A stretch of 64,000 nucleotides of DNA, taken from positions 58,983,296 to 59,047,295 of the forward strand of contig CM055092.1 in assembly GCA_029204225.1 (NCBI GenBank). Direction: 5' to 3'. The DNA comes from Diphasiastrum complanatum. Its lineage: Eukaryota > Streptophyta > Lycopodiopsida > Lycopodiales > Lycopodiaceae. Of this stretch, positions 10,859-22,866 are shown piece after piece. Within the stretch, counting starts at the first letter, position 1. The number at the start of each line of letters is the position of its first letter. A program made the translations under genes and the position numbers. The notes under the pieces are model-generated. The model ran no database searches, had not been told where the DNA came from, and saw only the letters and a program-made list of their open reading frames with translations.

Positions 10859-11649
10859 TCTACAACACCCACTGTGATTTTCAATGTGACTTACGATAGA
10901 TAAATGTGGCTTTAATTTTTTTCTGATTCAGCACACATGTCTCAAAACACATCGCAATGGGATTGTCAAATTTTGATGTCCGTGAAATCAATCGCAAACC
11001 AACATCCACATGAAATGGACCCGTTGGACGGACTTTCCAAACACCAAAACGAGATGGTCCACATGGACGTTGGATTATGGCGTCCATGTGGACATTACAT
11101 TCTGAACTCCAAACTGCACGTCAGAATGCAACGTCCAATCTGACATGGCATCTGACGTGTTTTCACTAACATGGCCATCGGATTGCAATGCAAAAAACCA
11201 TTGTCACATTTCGACATCTTTCATAGTTTTTGACAAATAGAAAACCTCTCAAAGTCCTCCGACGAATCAATATCCATTGGAATTTGATGCATACTTACTT
11301 GTCAAATTTCGACGTTCCAAATCAAATTAAAAAAATAAAGAATGCATAATAAATAGTGTGATCTTGAATATTTTGTTAGATGACTAAATATTTTTGTTTT
11401 TAGTCAGTTTTGGATTCCAGCAGACACTTGCTTCACACATGTGAGAGCGAGCTTTTTTGAGATCTTAGCTATTTTCCTTTTTCTAAATTTCAACAGATGA
11501 GCCACACTGGCCTGATGTATTTTTGTTAAGTAAGCTAGTCATTGTTCAAACACTCGTTCCACACATGGGAGTGCTTGAAAAAATTTACCAATATCTTCAT
11601 TGGATCGCCCTTGTCGAGAGCTTTTTGTAGGGATTTCGGCAAGCATTTC
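10859..11649. other. Non-coding DNA between elements
   Basis: No domain or gene recognised. It is rich in TGACGTC/GACGTTG-type words and contains the short palindrome at 11057-11093. Loosely similar words occur near 35640-35900. Confidence 0.4.
11057..11093. repeat. Perfect 13-bp inverted repeat
   Basis: GTCCACATGGACG and its exact reverse complement CGTCCATGTGGAC are separated by 11 bases. It is a strong small hairpin; no function assigned. Confidence 0.8.
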
Positions 11650-12121
11650 TATAAAGAGCACTAGAGAAATCTCCTAAGATGAGGTAGGAAAACACAACAA
11701 GAGAGACTATGGAACAAAACCACCCAACCAAACCTAGATCCCTCCCGGATCTAGGCCAAAGCCATGCCATGTGATAGCAAGAGGAGAAGAGCTCAACCGG
11801 TAATCTAGACCAAGTCGTCGGCGGGATAATCTCTACCTCTATATATAAAGAGTAGGATATTGTGCATGAATGCAATTCCCATGAAGATCAACTATAAATA
11901 GGTCACAACTCTTCATGCATTCCTCCTACCTATAACCGTCACACGTACATGCACGACTCCATATGTCTCAATTAGAGTGTGTGGGTCCTCTCAAGGTCAT
12001 TAGTCACCAACAGGCCTCGACGTGGAATAAAATCTAGGTGTGACCAATAATCTTGAACACTGGAGGGCCGGTCTACCATATTAGGACTATTCCATTTCCT
12101 TTGTTGAATATGGCCATAACA
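11650..12121 (-). repeat. Chromovirus LTR (3' side), family D
   Basis: Similar to 17665-18142 (same orientation) and 36648-37129 (opposite orientation). Shared landmarks are CTAAGATGAGG, GCCATGCCATGTGA, CTCCATATGTCTCAATTAGAGTGT and GAGGGCCGGTCTACCATATTAGGACTATTCC split over adjacent lines. It reads TGTTATGGCC at its minus-strand start. A pyrimidine tract (TTCTTCCTCCCTT, 12122-12134) adjoins it, consistent with a PPT on the minus strand. Confidence 0.8.
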
Positions 12122-12127
12122 TTCTTC

Positions 12128-12318
12128 CTCCCTTAAACAGGTTCTGTCCTCATAACAGAAAAAACAAACATGAAACTATTCCTTAAGCTTTCAAGTCTTT
12201 CCCATGAATCATTATTCTTAATCTGACCTTTCCATCTGAATGAGTATTCAAAGATGCAACAATTTTTAAATTGCTTGCCTCTACTCATGAGTACGAACTC
12301 AAATCCCCAAAGATACAA
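12128..12318 (-). pseudogene. Integrase C-terminal chromodomain remnant
   Basis: A ~60-codon frame just inside the LTR. It contains CIFEYSFRWKGQ...NNDSWERLESLRN, matching the chromodomain pattern (EYLVKWKG....TWEP) at the end of chromovirus integrases. A homologous, slightly different copy lies at 36459-36640 beside the same LTR family. Confidence 0.7.
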
Positions 12319-13640
12319 TAAGCTATAAATCTTCCAAATGGGTTGATCTTATCCAAAAAAAAGTTCATCACCTTCATGTAATCCCAATTACATGATACAG
12401 TAGGTGATTTTATTCCCGAAATCGAATCCAAAAGCTGAAGAAATTAACATGATGACATTTGTTTTGGGACTTTGATCTAAAAAAGAGTAATCTTTTTCGG
12501 TATTTTTTAATGGTCCTAGTTTTAGACCAAAATCATGGTTTTTTTAAAGGATTCTCTACAGTAAAAAAAAAAATGTCAAAGAAATGTCTATTTTTAATTA
12601 AGCACTACAGGTTATTTTTGTTTGCAAATTTCATAAAACCATCATAATTACATACTGCATAACATTTCAAGACAACACATGATTTTTGGAAGTCCAAACG
12701 CCATTAAAATACAAAAGGGTAATTATATTCTTCATATATTTTTTCAGAGTACATTTTCTAAGAAATTTTCACTAATGCCTCTCAATTCAGAACTTGACAT
12801 ATTTTGAACACTCATTTTTAGTCGATGAGGTGGAACACCCATCTTCTTCATCAGAGTCGACTAGCATATCATCTTCAGAATCTACGTCCAATGTTGACAA
12901 AAAAAACCTTGTGAGTCAGCTTTTCTCTGTTGTTGACGAATTGACAACGATGGTTGTCTAATTAATCCAAGTCGTCATTCCTGAATCATTTTGAACATTG
13001 GGATAATTGAAAATACTTTCAACTCAATGTGCCATTAAACACAAGTGCTCCAACGAGATTAACCTAAATAAAATTTGCCTCGTTCAAATTTTTTGGCACT
13101 CTAATGAAATGAGGTAACATTGTTTTCTTTTGATACATGCCATCAATGACAAGGCCCAGATACTTTTGTAGACATTCTAGACATTTCTTTCGATGTTTCG
13201 CTAATTTTTGTCTTTTCATTGTTTGTTGATCTTTGTGCACTTGAAATGCATTAGAGGATATTAGAACTCAAAATGGGCCCTTTGTCAAGATGGTTTTTTT
13301 GACTTCGCACGCTTTCAACGCTTAAGTGGCCCAATCAATGGTGTCCATCTCCCGTTGGGCAACACAAACAATTGTGATTGGACCATAGTTACTGTCCGAA
13401 TACTCTTTTAATGCCCATATTTGTACACTCGAGGTTGATTTGACGTCAATAGTCGTAAACTGTAGTTAACTAATCCTTGTAGTTTAGGAACTTCTTGTCA
13501 TTCTTAGGTATACCTCTCATTCTCTTTGTTCTCATTCGTACTCAACATCCATAGAGATATTTTGGACTAATGGCGACAAATAATTGGAGACCAAGATAAA
13601 CCATTGATGCAGGCCAAGATGAAGACGAGCAGTTTATTTG
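12319..13640. other. AT-rich sequence, no gene recognised
   Basis: A short plus-strand frame at ~12817-12960 reads a Ser/Glu-rich peptide (SSSSESTS) followed by NLVSQLFSVVDEL. I cannot assign it. The rest shows no domain. Confidence 0.35.
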
Positions 13641-13644
13641 GTGC

Positions 13645-13790
13645 GGGCCATGCGATGTCCTAATATCGGATCAGCACGCATGTGTACAGATCAGCAATGA
13701 GGCAGTATAAGAGACGCGCGCTGAACCGATAGGCCAAGAATCAAAGTCGGCAGTCGATAGCGGATCAACGCGCAGGTGAGTATAGGCCAT
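13645..13790. repeat. Diverged direct copy of the inverted-repeat arm
   Basis: It contains AATATCGGATCAGCACG, then GCGCGCTGAACCGATA, then CGATAGCGGATCAACGCG, in the same order as the left arm at 13986-14139. It is clearly related but more diverged. Confidence 0.6.
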
Positions 13791-13985
13791 TGTTCGTTTT
13801 GTTAAGTTTTTGAATTGAATCTGAGTCTTCATACTTTTTCCATGCTGAACTTTGTTTTTTGGACAATCACACACTTTGAAATCTTTGTAGATTAGAAACG
13901 GCGTGGCCGCCACGCCAAAGGGAGAATCTAGAATATCTTGTCTAAAAATTAGAATATTTCATTTAGTTTTCATTTAGTACTAAAG

Positions 13986-14664
13986 GCCATTCGCAGACCC
14001 AATATCGGATCAGCGCGTGCATAGAAAGTCAACAACTGCATAATGTAGGTCGGGCGCGCCGAACCGATATCAGGCAAAAAAGTTGAAAACTAGGCGATAG
14101 CGGATGGGCGCGCGAGACTTTGGAACAAGAATATCATGATTGGGTCGGACGCGTTGAACCGATATTGCTTGTTGTAAAAAAAAAATGATAACTTTTGAAA
14201 GACAGCTCGGATTGAGACGATTACAGCGCCATTAGAAAGTCCTCAACGAGAGCTTTTCAATGACATCCAATATGACCAAATTTCAAACTATGATTAAAGA
14301 GATATTCTCAATCAAAGTTTTGGACGGTCACGGTCAATCTAATATCAGATCAACATGCGGTTGACCAATTTGATCCGGTCAAACCCTAAGGGCGCGCGCT
14401 GATCCAATATTAAGATTTTTTTTTTTTAATGTTTTTTAAAGAACTCGACGAGAGCTTTGCAACGGCACCAGAATGACCTAATTCCGAACTACGGTTCAAA
14501 AGTTATAAGCTCGTGATATTCTTGTTCCAAACTCCCACACGCCCATCCGCTATCGCCTAGTTTTCGACTTTTCTATCTGATATCGGTTCGGCGCGCCCGA
14601 CCTACATTCTGCAACTGTTGACTTTCTACACGCGTGCTGATCCGATATTGGGTCTGCGAATGGC
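13986..14664. repeat. Large inverted repeat: 154-bp arms, 371-bp spacer
   Basis: The arms at 13986-14139 and 14511-14664 are reverse complements with roughly 85-90% identity by eye. Each arm contains a smaller inverted pair, ATATCGGATCAGCGCG and CGCGCCGAACCGATAT, so palindromes are nested. The arms are much more GC-rich than their surroundings. The layout fits a foldback/MITE-type element or a hairpin-RNA locus. No coding frame spans it. Confidence 0.85.
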
Positions 14665-15640
14665 TCACACGACGCAAACAACATGGATTCATCCTGGAGG
14701 TGTCCCAATGCAAGGAGGCCACCAGGGAAATCCACCACCACCGCCGCCTCCTAGGCCAAGGAGCATGCCACGTGACTGAAGGATATCCGAATGATTTGTG
14801 CGCGTGCTAAACCAATATCCGGACGTGAAATTTGAACGTAAAGTTTTTTTTATTGTCATGTTTGTGCTTATGTACAGCGGAGCTTCAAAAATGATTGCCC
14901 TCGTGAGTTTTCGCGAACGTATCGTATATCTAGGTACAGAATTCGATGACCATTAGGCTTTAATGATAGACCATTCATTACTTTTAGGTGCAGGTACCAT
15001 GTTGTAATATTATTATTAGTGGACGTTTCTAGCCCCAGATTATATGACAAATGTATGGTTGTTATTAAAAGCATGCTTAACTAATTAATGTTTGAAGTTA
15101 GAGCTAGTTTTAACCACAGTACTTAGAATGCGGACATTATCGGAAACTCAAAAAATGGCAACCAAACGGTATCGGTTTTCATTCTCTCTCTACGTAACCT
15201 CTTTCTAAAGTCAAACTTCTTAAAGGGCCTATTTTTTAGCCCAAATTTTTCCTAATGTAACAATATCATAACATTAATAATTTGAAGACTCAGAAATGAA
15301 CAAAAAATAAATTTTTTAAAGTATTGAAAGTTAATTGATTCTTATCTTTCTCATCATTGGTCTTTGCTAGTTGTTTGGTAGATTTTAACAACACGCATGT
15401 CAAACAACCTGTCATTCGTGATTTTTTAGAAATATTCACCAAACCAAAATCTCTCTTCCAAATTCTAAGATAATACGAGAAATTTAAATAGGCAACATTT
15501 TTTGTCTAAGCGAATTCCTCGTACATCAAAAATATCTCCAATTTTGTTAAATTATCTGGCAAATGAAAATATAATGAATTTGGTAATTTTTCTCCATGCA
15601 CATCCACAAAATGCTTTAGCCAAGTCGTAGCATTCAAAGC
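14665..15640. other. Non-coding, AT-rich
   Basis: Another AACCAATATCCGG-type word at ~14811 relates to the inverted-repeat arms. Otherwise no domain or gene is recognised. Confidence 0.35.
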
Positions 15641-16190
15641 ATTCGGAGACACAGTTCTACCCTACAATGATCCTCGCAATGTTGGATCTTTTTTAAGTCA
15701 TGTGTGCATTCTTTGAAGACGTGAATTTCCAATTGCATGAACAACTTTGTAGGCTTTTTGACAAATTTCCGTTGCATTTAAAAAATATACATACGAGTTT
15801 TTGTCGGGTCTCATTGTGGCACACAAAGAGTAATTCTTGGCAAGATCGATGTAACACACCAATTCAACCTTTTTTAACCAATATTCGAGGAGCCATTCAT
15901 ATCTTCAAGGTTAAAAAAAATGTTGATATCCAAATATCCGTGGGCTAATAACTTAAACATTTTGAGTCCTTCAGGGAAATCCCCAAAAAATCCCCATTAT
16001 GAAACAACTCAAAGTTAGTTATTACATTTCCGACATGTTCTTCAAAATTACCTTTTTGAAAAGCCCGTGCAAAGCCTTCACAAGCAATAGAAGGAAAAAA
16101 CAACATGCAAAGGCATGTTCCCTTCAAACAAATCCTCATAAACCCTAAAAAGAGTTTCCTTCCTCGCAAAGGAAAAAGTGTCTAAAAAAA
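15640..16190 (-). pseudogene. Possible pentatricopeptide-repeat (PPR) gene fragment
   Basis: Minus-strand pieces have the cadence of plant PPR proteins. The clearest is MRPDKNSYVYFLNATEI followed by KVVHAIGN (~15800-15735), resembling the 'PD..TY..(L)KAC....VHA' pattern of a PPR repeat. Upstream, 16169-15945 reads FQKGNFEEHVGNVITNFELF. Stops and frameshifts break the frame. If this is PPR-derived, it is a captured or decayed piece of an organelle RNA-processing gene. The assignment rests on a short pattern and is tentative. Confidence 0.3.
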
Positions 16191-17647
16191 ACCTCGCTCT
16201 CTGGACAACTCTACAGCCGCCATTCAGCCGTCTGACTGTCATGCATCCCCCCAGCCGCCTGTTACTCGGATTCCAAACAATCCTCAATAGCTGGAGTCGG
16301 ATTCTCCGATCATGCACTCTTTCTGCAAACAGCTCCATCGCACTTCTTTCATCATCTCTTCTTGAAGCTTCACACACACCCAGTTTATGCCTGCATACAT
16401 TCAAAGAATGATGCCTGGGAAGCATCGAAGAAGATCCAAGAAGAGCCACAAAACAGGGAGCTTAAGCAAGAATGGCAGATTGTACACCCTCAGCTGCCAC
16501 AAGAAAACAATGTTAAGCCCTGCTTCATCAAGCTTCCACTAATCAAGCATCTGATCGCTCCAACCAACGACTTCGAACTCCAACATCATTGAACAGCCAT
16601 CGCTGTTACAGCTGCGAAGCAGGGCATCCAAACGAGTTTCATCCCCAATACTTGGCACTTCCACTCAACAGCCTTCACTAGGAAACCAAATCTGGTTCCA
16701 TGCTGCCTCATGAATTGGCCATTGCGGGATCAACACATATTTTCTCCCTCTCGGCAACTGTCCGAAGTTCAAGTAAAGAAGCAATTGATCGTGCTCTTTC
16801 ATGCGAAACTTCCAGATGAAGGAAGGCTTAATATTCACTGATTTCGAATCTCTGTTCCACAGGTTTTCCAAACGGAAATACTCATCTATGAAAATCAAGA
16901 GTAATTTGAGACAGACAACAGGAGTGCCTTCCAGTCGTCAGCAAACTAAATGACAGACATCAGACCACATTCTTTTTGACACAAAGTTACACTCTCTTCT
17001 TGACTTCTGGAATTGGGTAGGCAGTTCCTATTCCAATCATTTTCAAGCAATCTTCTTTTCCATAATCTTTACTGCTTAACCAAGCAAGAAAACAAAAGAA
17101 AAACAGTTCAACGATTTATTCCAGGGAATAGTTACAGCATTAAGTCTGTGTCCTCAGCATACCATTAAAGAGTTGTTATAACAGCAGTTCCCATCAATAA
17201 TCCACACTTGCATGTAACACTGGAGGTTAATATCCTCAGCATGCAAATAGCACATTCATGGTTACTAGTTTCTAACAGTTTGTTTTACAGGATAAATTGA
17301 ACACACCCAATCTATCAACAAACATAACTAGTTCTGCGTGTTATTAATCTTTAATGACATGGGAAACAAGCTACTGGATTCATTACACAATTCATACTAC
17401 ATCAATAGAAATCCTCTGAAGGTTTTACAAAAATGAATCACTCCAATTAGAGGCAATATTAACAAAAAGATAACCCGGTGGAAGTGCACTCTACCACTCT
17501 TCTTGCCAATATGCTTCAAACCAGAATTAGAGGATCTAAAACTCGATTTTCCTCTTGAGAGTTCTACACACCAATTTGGGACATAACTCCATGTGCTTCC
17601 AATCCGATATAGAGCTTGCCTCCAACCTATCCAAGACTACATCTTAG
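16191..17647. other. No gene recognised
   Basis: 16191-16900 is less AT-rich than its surroundings and has open frames of 60-120 codons on both strands without recognisable motifs. It could be host-gene-derived or the untranslated leader of the element. 16900-17647 shows nothing. Confidence 0.3.
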
Positions 17648-17664
17648 CTGGGATCTGATACCAA
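17648..17664 (-). promoter_or_regulatory. Primer-binding site, initiator-Met tRNA type
   Basis: On the minus strand, immediately after the LTR end, the sequence reads TTGGTATCAGATCCC. The first ten bases TGGTATCAGA match the 3' end complement of plant initiator-Met tRNA (known PBS TGGTATCAGAGC). This fixes the element's orientation and makes the adjacent LTR its 5' LTR. Confidence 0.8.
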
Positions 17665-18139
17665 TGTAAAGACCATAAGGGATAACCCCCTAAGATGAGG
17701 ATAAGAGAACACAATAAGAGAGACAATGGAGCCAAACCGCCCAACCAATCCTAGATCAAACCTGGATCTAGCCCCCAAGCCATGCCATGTGAAGCAAGAG
17801 GAGAAGAGAGAAGCTGGTGACCTAAACCCAATATGTCGACGGGAGAATCCCTACCTCATTATATAGAGAGTAGAGTCCTGTGCATGAAACCATGCGACCC
17901 CCATGCAGGTCAACTATCAATAGATCACATCTCTTCATGCAGTCCTCCTGCCTATATCCGTCACACAGACATGCAATACTCCATATGTCTCAATTAGAGT
18001 GTCTGGGTCCTCTCAAGGTAATTAGTCACAAACAGGCCTCAACATGGAATTAAATCTCAGCGTGACCAATAATCTCAAGTACTAGAGGGCCGGTCTACCA
18101 TATTAGGACTATTCCAGGTCCTTAACCAAATATGGCCAT

Positions 18140-18142
<3 letters not shown>
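17665..18142 (-). repeat. Chromovirus LTR (5' side), family D
   Basis: Plus-strand ends are TGTAAAGACC and GGCCATAAC. It matches the LTRs at 11650-12121 and 36648-37129. It has a TATATAGAG core-promoter-like word near 17861. A (TG)n array begins at the LTR boundary. Confidence 0.8.

Positions 18143-18173
<31 letters not shown>
18143..18173. repeat. (TG)n microsatellite
   Basis: 31 bases of uninterrupted TG directly abutting the outer end of the chromovirus LTR. Confidence 0.95.
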
Positions 18174-18176
<3 letters not shown>

Positions 18177-19859
18177 CATGCACATGTGCATGCTTAAGTA
18201 GAAACCACATACTTGGGACAATTGGTTTAATCAACCACAAAGAGGGGGTCATAATGTTGAAAAATTAAAATCTTATAACACTATTAGTACATGCAATCGT
18301 TAATTTATTCCAACCCTTTGTGACCACATATGCTTGAGTGTCTCACCATGTTCGAACTTGTTTTTGAAAGCACGATGATGTGAAGTAGATTTTATCCTCC
18401 TAGAATAATGGTGATGATGAAAGTAAGCCTCCAATTTAGTCACCCAATTTTTAATAGTGATTGAACGTGGTTGTCCACCATCAAATGCAAGGTTAAAAAG
18501 TGTGATATTAGATTGTATTTTGTCATCAAAAGAAAGTTGAGCATTTTTACTACATGAAATCTATCACTAATGACTGATAAAAAACTTGTGGACTATGAGT
18601 ACACTGACTACAATTTATTCACACAATGGAATTTGATAAGTAGGTTGTTGAGATGCTCTTATCCACCCACTTAAATTTCCAAGTCATCAAAAAATGCAGT
18701 CGTTGTTAGGTACACATATTTTTAGTGGATGTGAATGGAAGGTGCAACAAGCTAATCCAAATTTTGATGATTACTCAATGTTCAACTCATTTTTTTGATC
18801 ACTTTTCGTTCTTATGACACTCGATTCTAAGGTCAAATAGAGATGTTATAGAACTTCGAGGATGATAAGAACATTCCAAAGAAATTAACTTAGAAAAAGA
18901 GGTACTTAAAAAAAATTAATGATTATAAAAATACTAATCACGTTATTCAGCTCTTAAATTGAGCACTTTTAGTTTTTACTGTACTGAATTAGATCAAATA
19001 AAACAAATTATAAAGGTTTAAAAATGATAAGAAAAACTAAAAGCAACTAATTAAAGATGGGGAGTTCCAAAAAAAGTTACAAAGTGAATTGCATAAAATT
19101 TTGATTTCTACAAAACATTGTTGTGCTTGTTAAAATTTGAAAAAAAATGTAAAAAATTCAAAAGTTTTATGACACATTTTCTTTCAGGTCACTTCTATGA
19201 AGCAATGTTGAGGCTCAAAGAAAAAATAAACAACCATAAAAAAAAATCACAAAATATAAAAGTTTTGTGGGTTAATGGGCGGTTGGGGGGCCTGGGCAGG
19301 CAAACGGATGACGCGAGGAGGAAAGAATAGCGGGGAGGAGGGGACATCTAATAGATAAAAGAGAGAGAGAGAGAGAGGCACATGGGTTGGGGGGAGGGGG
19401 GGTGATGACGACTTAAGAGAAAAAATGTTATATTTATTTCTCAACTTGAGCATTTTCTTTAGGCAATAATAATAGAGAGTGGAGAGGCAAGGGTTCGGGA
19501 GGGTTCTTAAGATGAGTGTTGAATACAATGTGAGAAACAAAAATAAAATAAAATACTCACTTTAAACGAGAGTTCGGCTGCCAAGGAAGAGAGGGAAAAA
19601 CTCGCGGCAAATGGTTTTTTTATTAATAATAATATTTTAAAAAATTTAAAACATTAATAAATCCTTGGGGAACGGTTGCGGGTGTTGTCACAATGACGAG
19701 CCATTTTTTGGAAAAACTTCAAAATGGAAGAACTAAAAAAAATTACAACAAAAAAGAAAATTCAGAATTGAAATTTTGAAGTGCTTCTCTTCCACCAAAA
19801 AAATACAAAGAAAAATTTGAAGATCTGCTAATTCTGACCCAATCATACTAATTTATTTG
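18174..19859. other. AT-rich spacer
   Basis: No gene or element domain recognised. A short (GA)n run lies near 19361-19376 and a G-rich patch (GGTTGGGGGGAGGGGGGG) near 19385. Confidence 0.45.
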
Positions 19860-20110
19860 AAAATCTTCATAAGCATTGTGCAGTGCTTCAACTGTAGTCA
19901 CAGCCCACCTCACATCTGCTAAAATTTTCATGGTCACGCAATAGAGTTCAACTCCTAAAAATAGATGCCATAATAATTGATCTGCAAGAAGTGGTAAATG
20001 TCTGGTCACAATAAAATCTGCTTTGTATCAGCCTGAACAAGAGTGTTGAGAAGTCTCTCAACGACGATGGACATATGTTGCTCCTGTAATCAAATACATA
20101 TGCTGATTTG
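19860..20110 (-). other. Possible coding fragment of unknown gene
   Basis: On the minus strand a frame without stops reads LPLLADQLLWHLFLGVELY and then ILADVRWAVTTVEALHNAY (~20012-19860). A neighbouring frame reads EQHMSIVVERLLNTLVQAD (~20080-20020). Composition and helical pattern look protein-like, but I recognise no family. No clear splice structure ties the pieces together. Confidence 0.2.
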
Positions 20111-21979
20111 ACCATAAATGTACATGGTTTTTTGCTTCATCATTTATTGTTGACTGAGCAACTTGCCCTGAATGCCAAAATACCATAAGGCAATATTAGG
20201 TTCATAACCTTTACAGATTGTGATTAGCTTTGTGAAGCACGTGGTTACGTCCGCTATTGTTTGCCTACTAATGATCAAAATGAAAAAAAATCAATACCTT
20301 TGGAAAGCTAACTTCAAGATCTATCCATACTTAGTTCAATAGTCAAAAAATTTAGACAAAAATCCAATAAAAATAAATAAAGACTGACTGATTGCACAAA
20401 TTACATCCAACTAAATTTGAAGGAGTTTCACTAAAATGCTCATGACTTGATCAATATGGCTCCAAATCAGACAAACTCAATACATTCAAAAAGCTAAAAT
20501 CAAGGGTTACAAATCTAAAACAAAAATTTTGATCAAAAACAACTTGAAAATTAAAAATTCAAATAACAACGAAAGCCAAGAAACTTCTAAATCTAATGGA
20601 ATTTATGAGAAATTATGATGTAAAACTTATGCTCTAATACCACAGATTTCATGTGCCAAACCTCATCAGATAATAATAATGAAATTAAAGCCACAATCAA
20701 GGGAATGACATAACATTCATGTTGATATAGCCATAAAACACAAATCACCATTAGAACTCCATGGAATCATCATTAAAATTAAGATATTAAAGCAAATCAA
20801 TAAAAAAAAAAGGAGTGGAATTCATGTGGATTGGGCACATAAGACCTATCAAGCTCTATTCCCAAGGCTGACATTCACAAAGAGAAAACTTAATTCTCTC
20901 ATTTGCAAATGAGCCAAAAGATCCTTCAAAATGTCAATGTCTCTTGCCTACTTATAGAAAAAGCCCCTAACTTAACTAAACCTAATTATCTTAAAGGGTA
21001 GTTAGTCCTTGTAAAGTCTTATTAAGTGTATATGGGCTCTTGTTAGTCTATTATCCTTATTTAAGTACTTTGGAGGGTCTAAAGAGAGATCTGTCTTATT
21101 CTTAAGGCTAATAGTTCCTTTTGGGCCTAACAAAGCTTACACTGGATATTATAATACATTTATGAGCACTGATGTACTGAAAGTACATGACAAGGAGCAT
21201 GATCTCCTTGATGGTGTCGTGTGTTGTGTGTAGAAAGCTATTTTGTTGAAAATCTGTGTAGGCAAAATTTTGAAACAATGAACATTTTGGCACTATTGGC
21301 TAATTCTAGTTAATGAAATAAGCTGGGTCTTTTTTAACATTGATGAGTTGGAAGGACAAGTATCCCATGTTGTTTGATGAAACTCTTATATATTTCAAAT
21401 TTTTCTCTCTATCTTAATTTGAGATCAGCGACATCACATAGAAGCCTGATATCAAGGTTTCTATTGGCCCACATGGCAACAAATGAGAAAAAAATAAAAA
21501 GACATCTTCTTAAGAGGCCCTCTTCATGCTCAAATTTGATCTAAAGAATGAAAAAGGACAAAAGTAGAGAGTACCTATCAATAACAAACGCATGTTTATA
21601 AATTCTCAAGCACTTATAACTTTGACTTCTTGACCAACTTGAATACTTAGTCTTGTCTTTAAAGAGAAAAGGCCAAAAATTTAGTGGGTCCATTCTACAA
21701 AAGCCTTCATGTGTTGCGCCACCATTTAATTTCATATAAAAAATAAATTGTATTATCCTCTACAAATGCATGTTCATATCACTTAATATATTGAAGCATA
21801 TAATCATCAATGATTTGTCTCATCATGCCATATCACTAATATATTATTTATTGTAACTTAGGGCCCATGTCACTAAAGCACAGTCATTAGTTTTGTCTTG
21901 AAATTGAATTGACTTTTTGTAGTTGGAAACGTATATGTATCAATACCAAAATATTGTTGCATCTTCTTCTAGGTCAAAA
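20111..21979. other. AT-rich spacer
   Basis: Nothing recognised on either strand. Confidence 0.5.
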
Positions 21980-22112
21980 GCTCAAGGGAGGTGGGGTGTG
22001 GGGTGTGGGGTGTGGGGTGAAAATACTTAATACAAATTGGTTCAAGGGAGGTGGGGCGGGAGGTGTGGAGGTGGTGGGGTGGGGGGTGAAAATATGTTCA
22101 CAAATTGGTTCA
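21980..22112. repeat. Two tandem G-rich units
   Basis: Two imperfect ~65-bp units each contain TCAAGGGAGGTGGGG, a run of GGTGTGGGG or GGTGGTGGGG, then GGTGAAAATA and CAAATTGGTTCAAG. The G-blocks could form G-quadruplexes on the plus strand. Confidence 0.7.
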
Positions 22113-22774
22113 AGATTAGGGCATATAATTTGGAAATAACATTATGAGAATAGTAACAAAAAAAACTCACATACAAAATAGCAGAAAAATTCTAGAGAGA
22201 GAGGGGGGGATTTCAGCCCCATGCACTTATTGTTACGTCCACGTCTCATATATAGGATTAGGCATAGTCCTAGACTTGGATACACGACGGTACTCCAGTA
22301 CTCGAGATTATTGGTTACACCTTGTAAGTCCGAACAAGGCTAGAAATGTAATTGATAATCTTGTGAGGACCCAGTCACATATGTTATTGGCATGGCTATT
22401 GGCATGGTGTCGAGTATCAATAGTAATGTCTTGCATGTATGAGAATACTGTATACATGCACAACTTAAGCAAGGGATATTTCCTCTAGGAGAAACTTGAC
22501 CTACTCCCATTCCAGTTATGTGATTTCATTGACCTGCAGCTTACCCTCTGGCACGAGGGTGATGCTATTGGAGATTGATCAATAGCATATGCACGGTTGG
22601 GTGGTTTGGCTCCATTGTCATTCTTTTGTGTGTGTCTTGTAAGCAGAATCTTGGAGGTGCGCCTTAATTGCATGACAACAAGACAATTTCATGTGTCTAA
22701 TTTCAATAAGAGTTACAACAAGGATTGTGTCAAATAGGTGGAGATGACAAGAAAAAACTGAAAAAAAAAAAGAT

Positions 22775-22776
<2 letters not shown>
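22113..22776. other. No gene recognised
   Basis: A 114-codon plus-strand open frame (22144-22488) has no known motif and is probably fortuitous. Confidence 0.4.

Positions 22777-22863
<87 letters not shown>
22777..22863. repeat. (GA)n microsatellite
   Basis: About 86 bases of uninterrupted GA on the plus strand. Confidence 0.95.

Positions 22864-22866
<3 letters not shown>

Larger units (their letters stand above)
11650..18142 (-). mobile_element. Chromovirus-type Gypsy derivative with foreign interior
   Basis: Two similar LTRs in the same minus orientation (11650-12121 and 17665-18142) bracket 5.5 kb. The right LTR has a tRNA-Met-type primer-binding site on its inner side; the left has a pyrimidine tract (PPT complement) and a chromodomain remnant on its inner side. 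These are the correct features for the 5' and 3' ends of one element. The interior otherwise lacks gag, RT, RNase H and an integrase core. No target-site duplication is visible, and the LTRs differ clearly, so they could come from two separate insertions of one family. Confidence 0.45.

Noticed and set aside
16078-16592. Overlapping frames of 76-123 codons as host genes
   Set aside because: No motif, no conserved start context, and frames on both strands are equally open; treated as unassigned.
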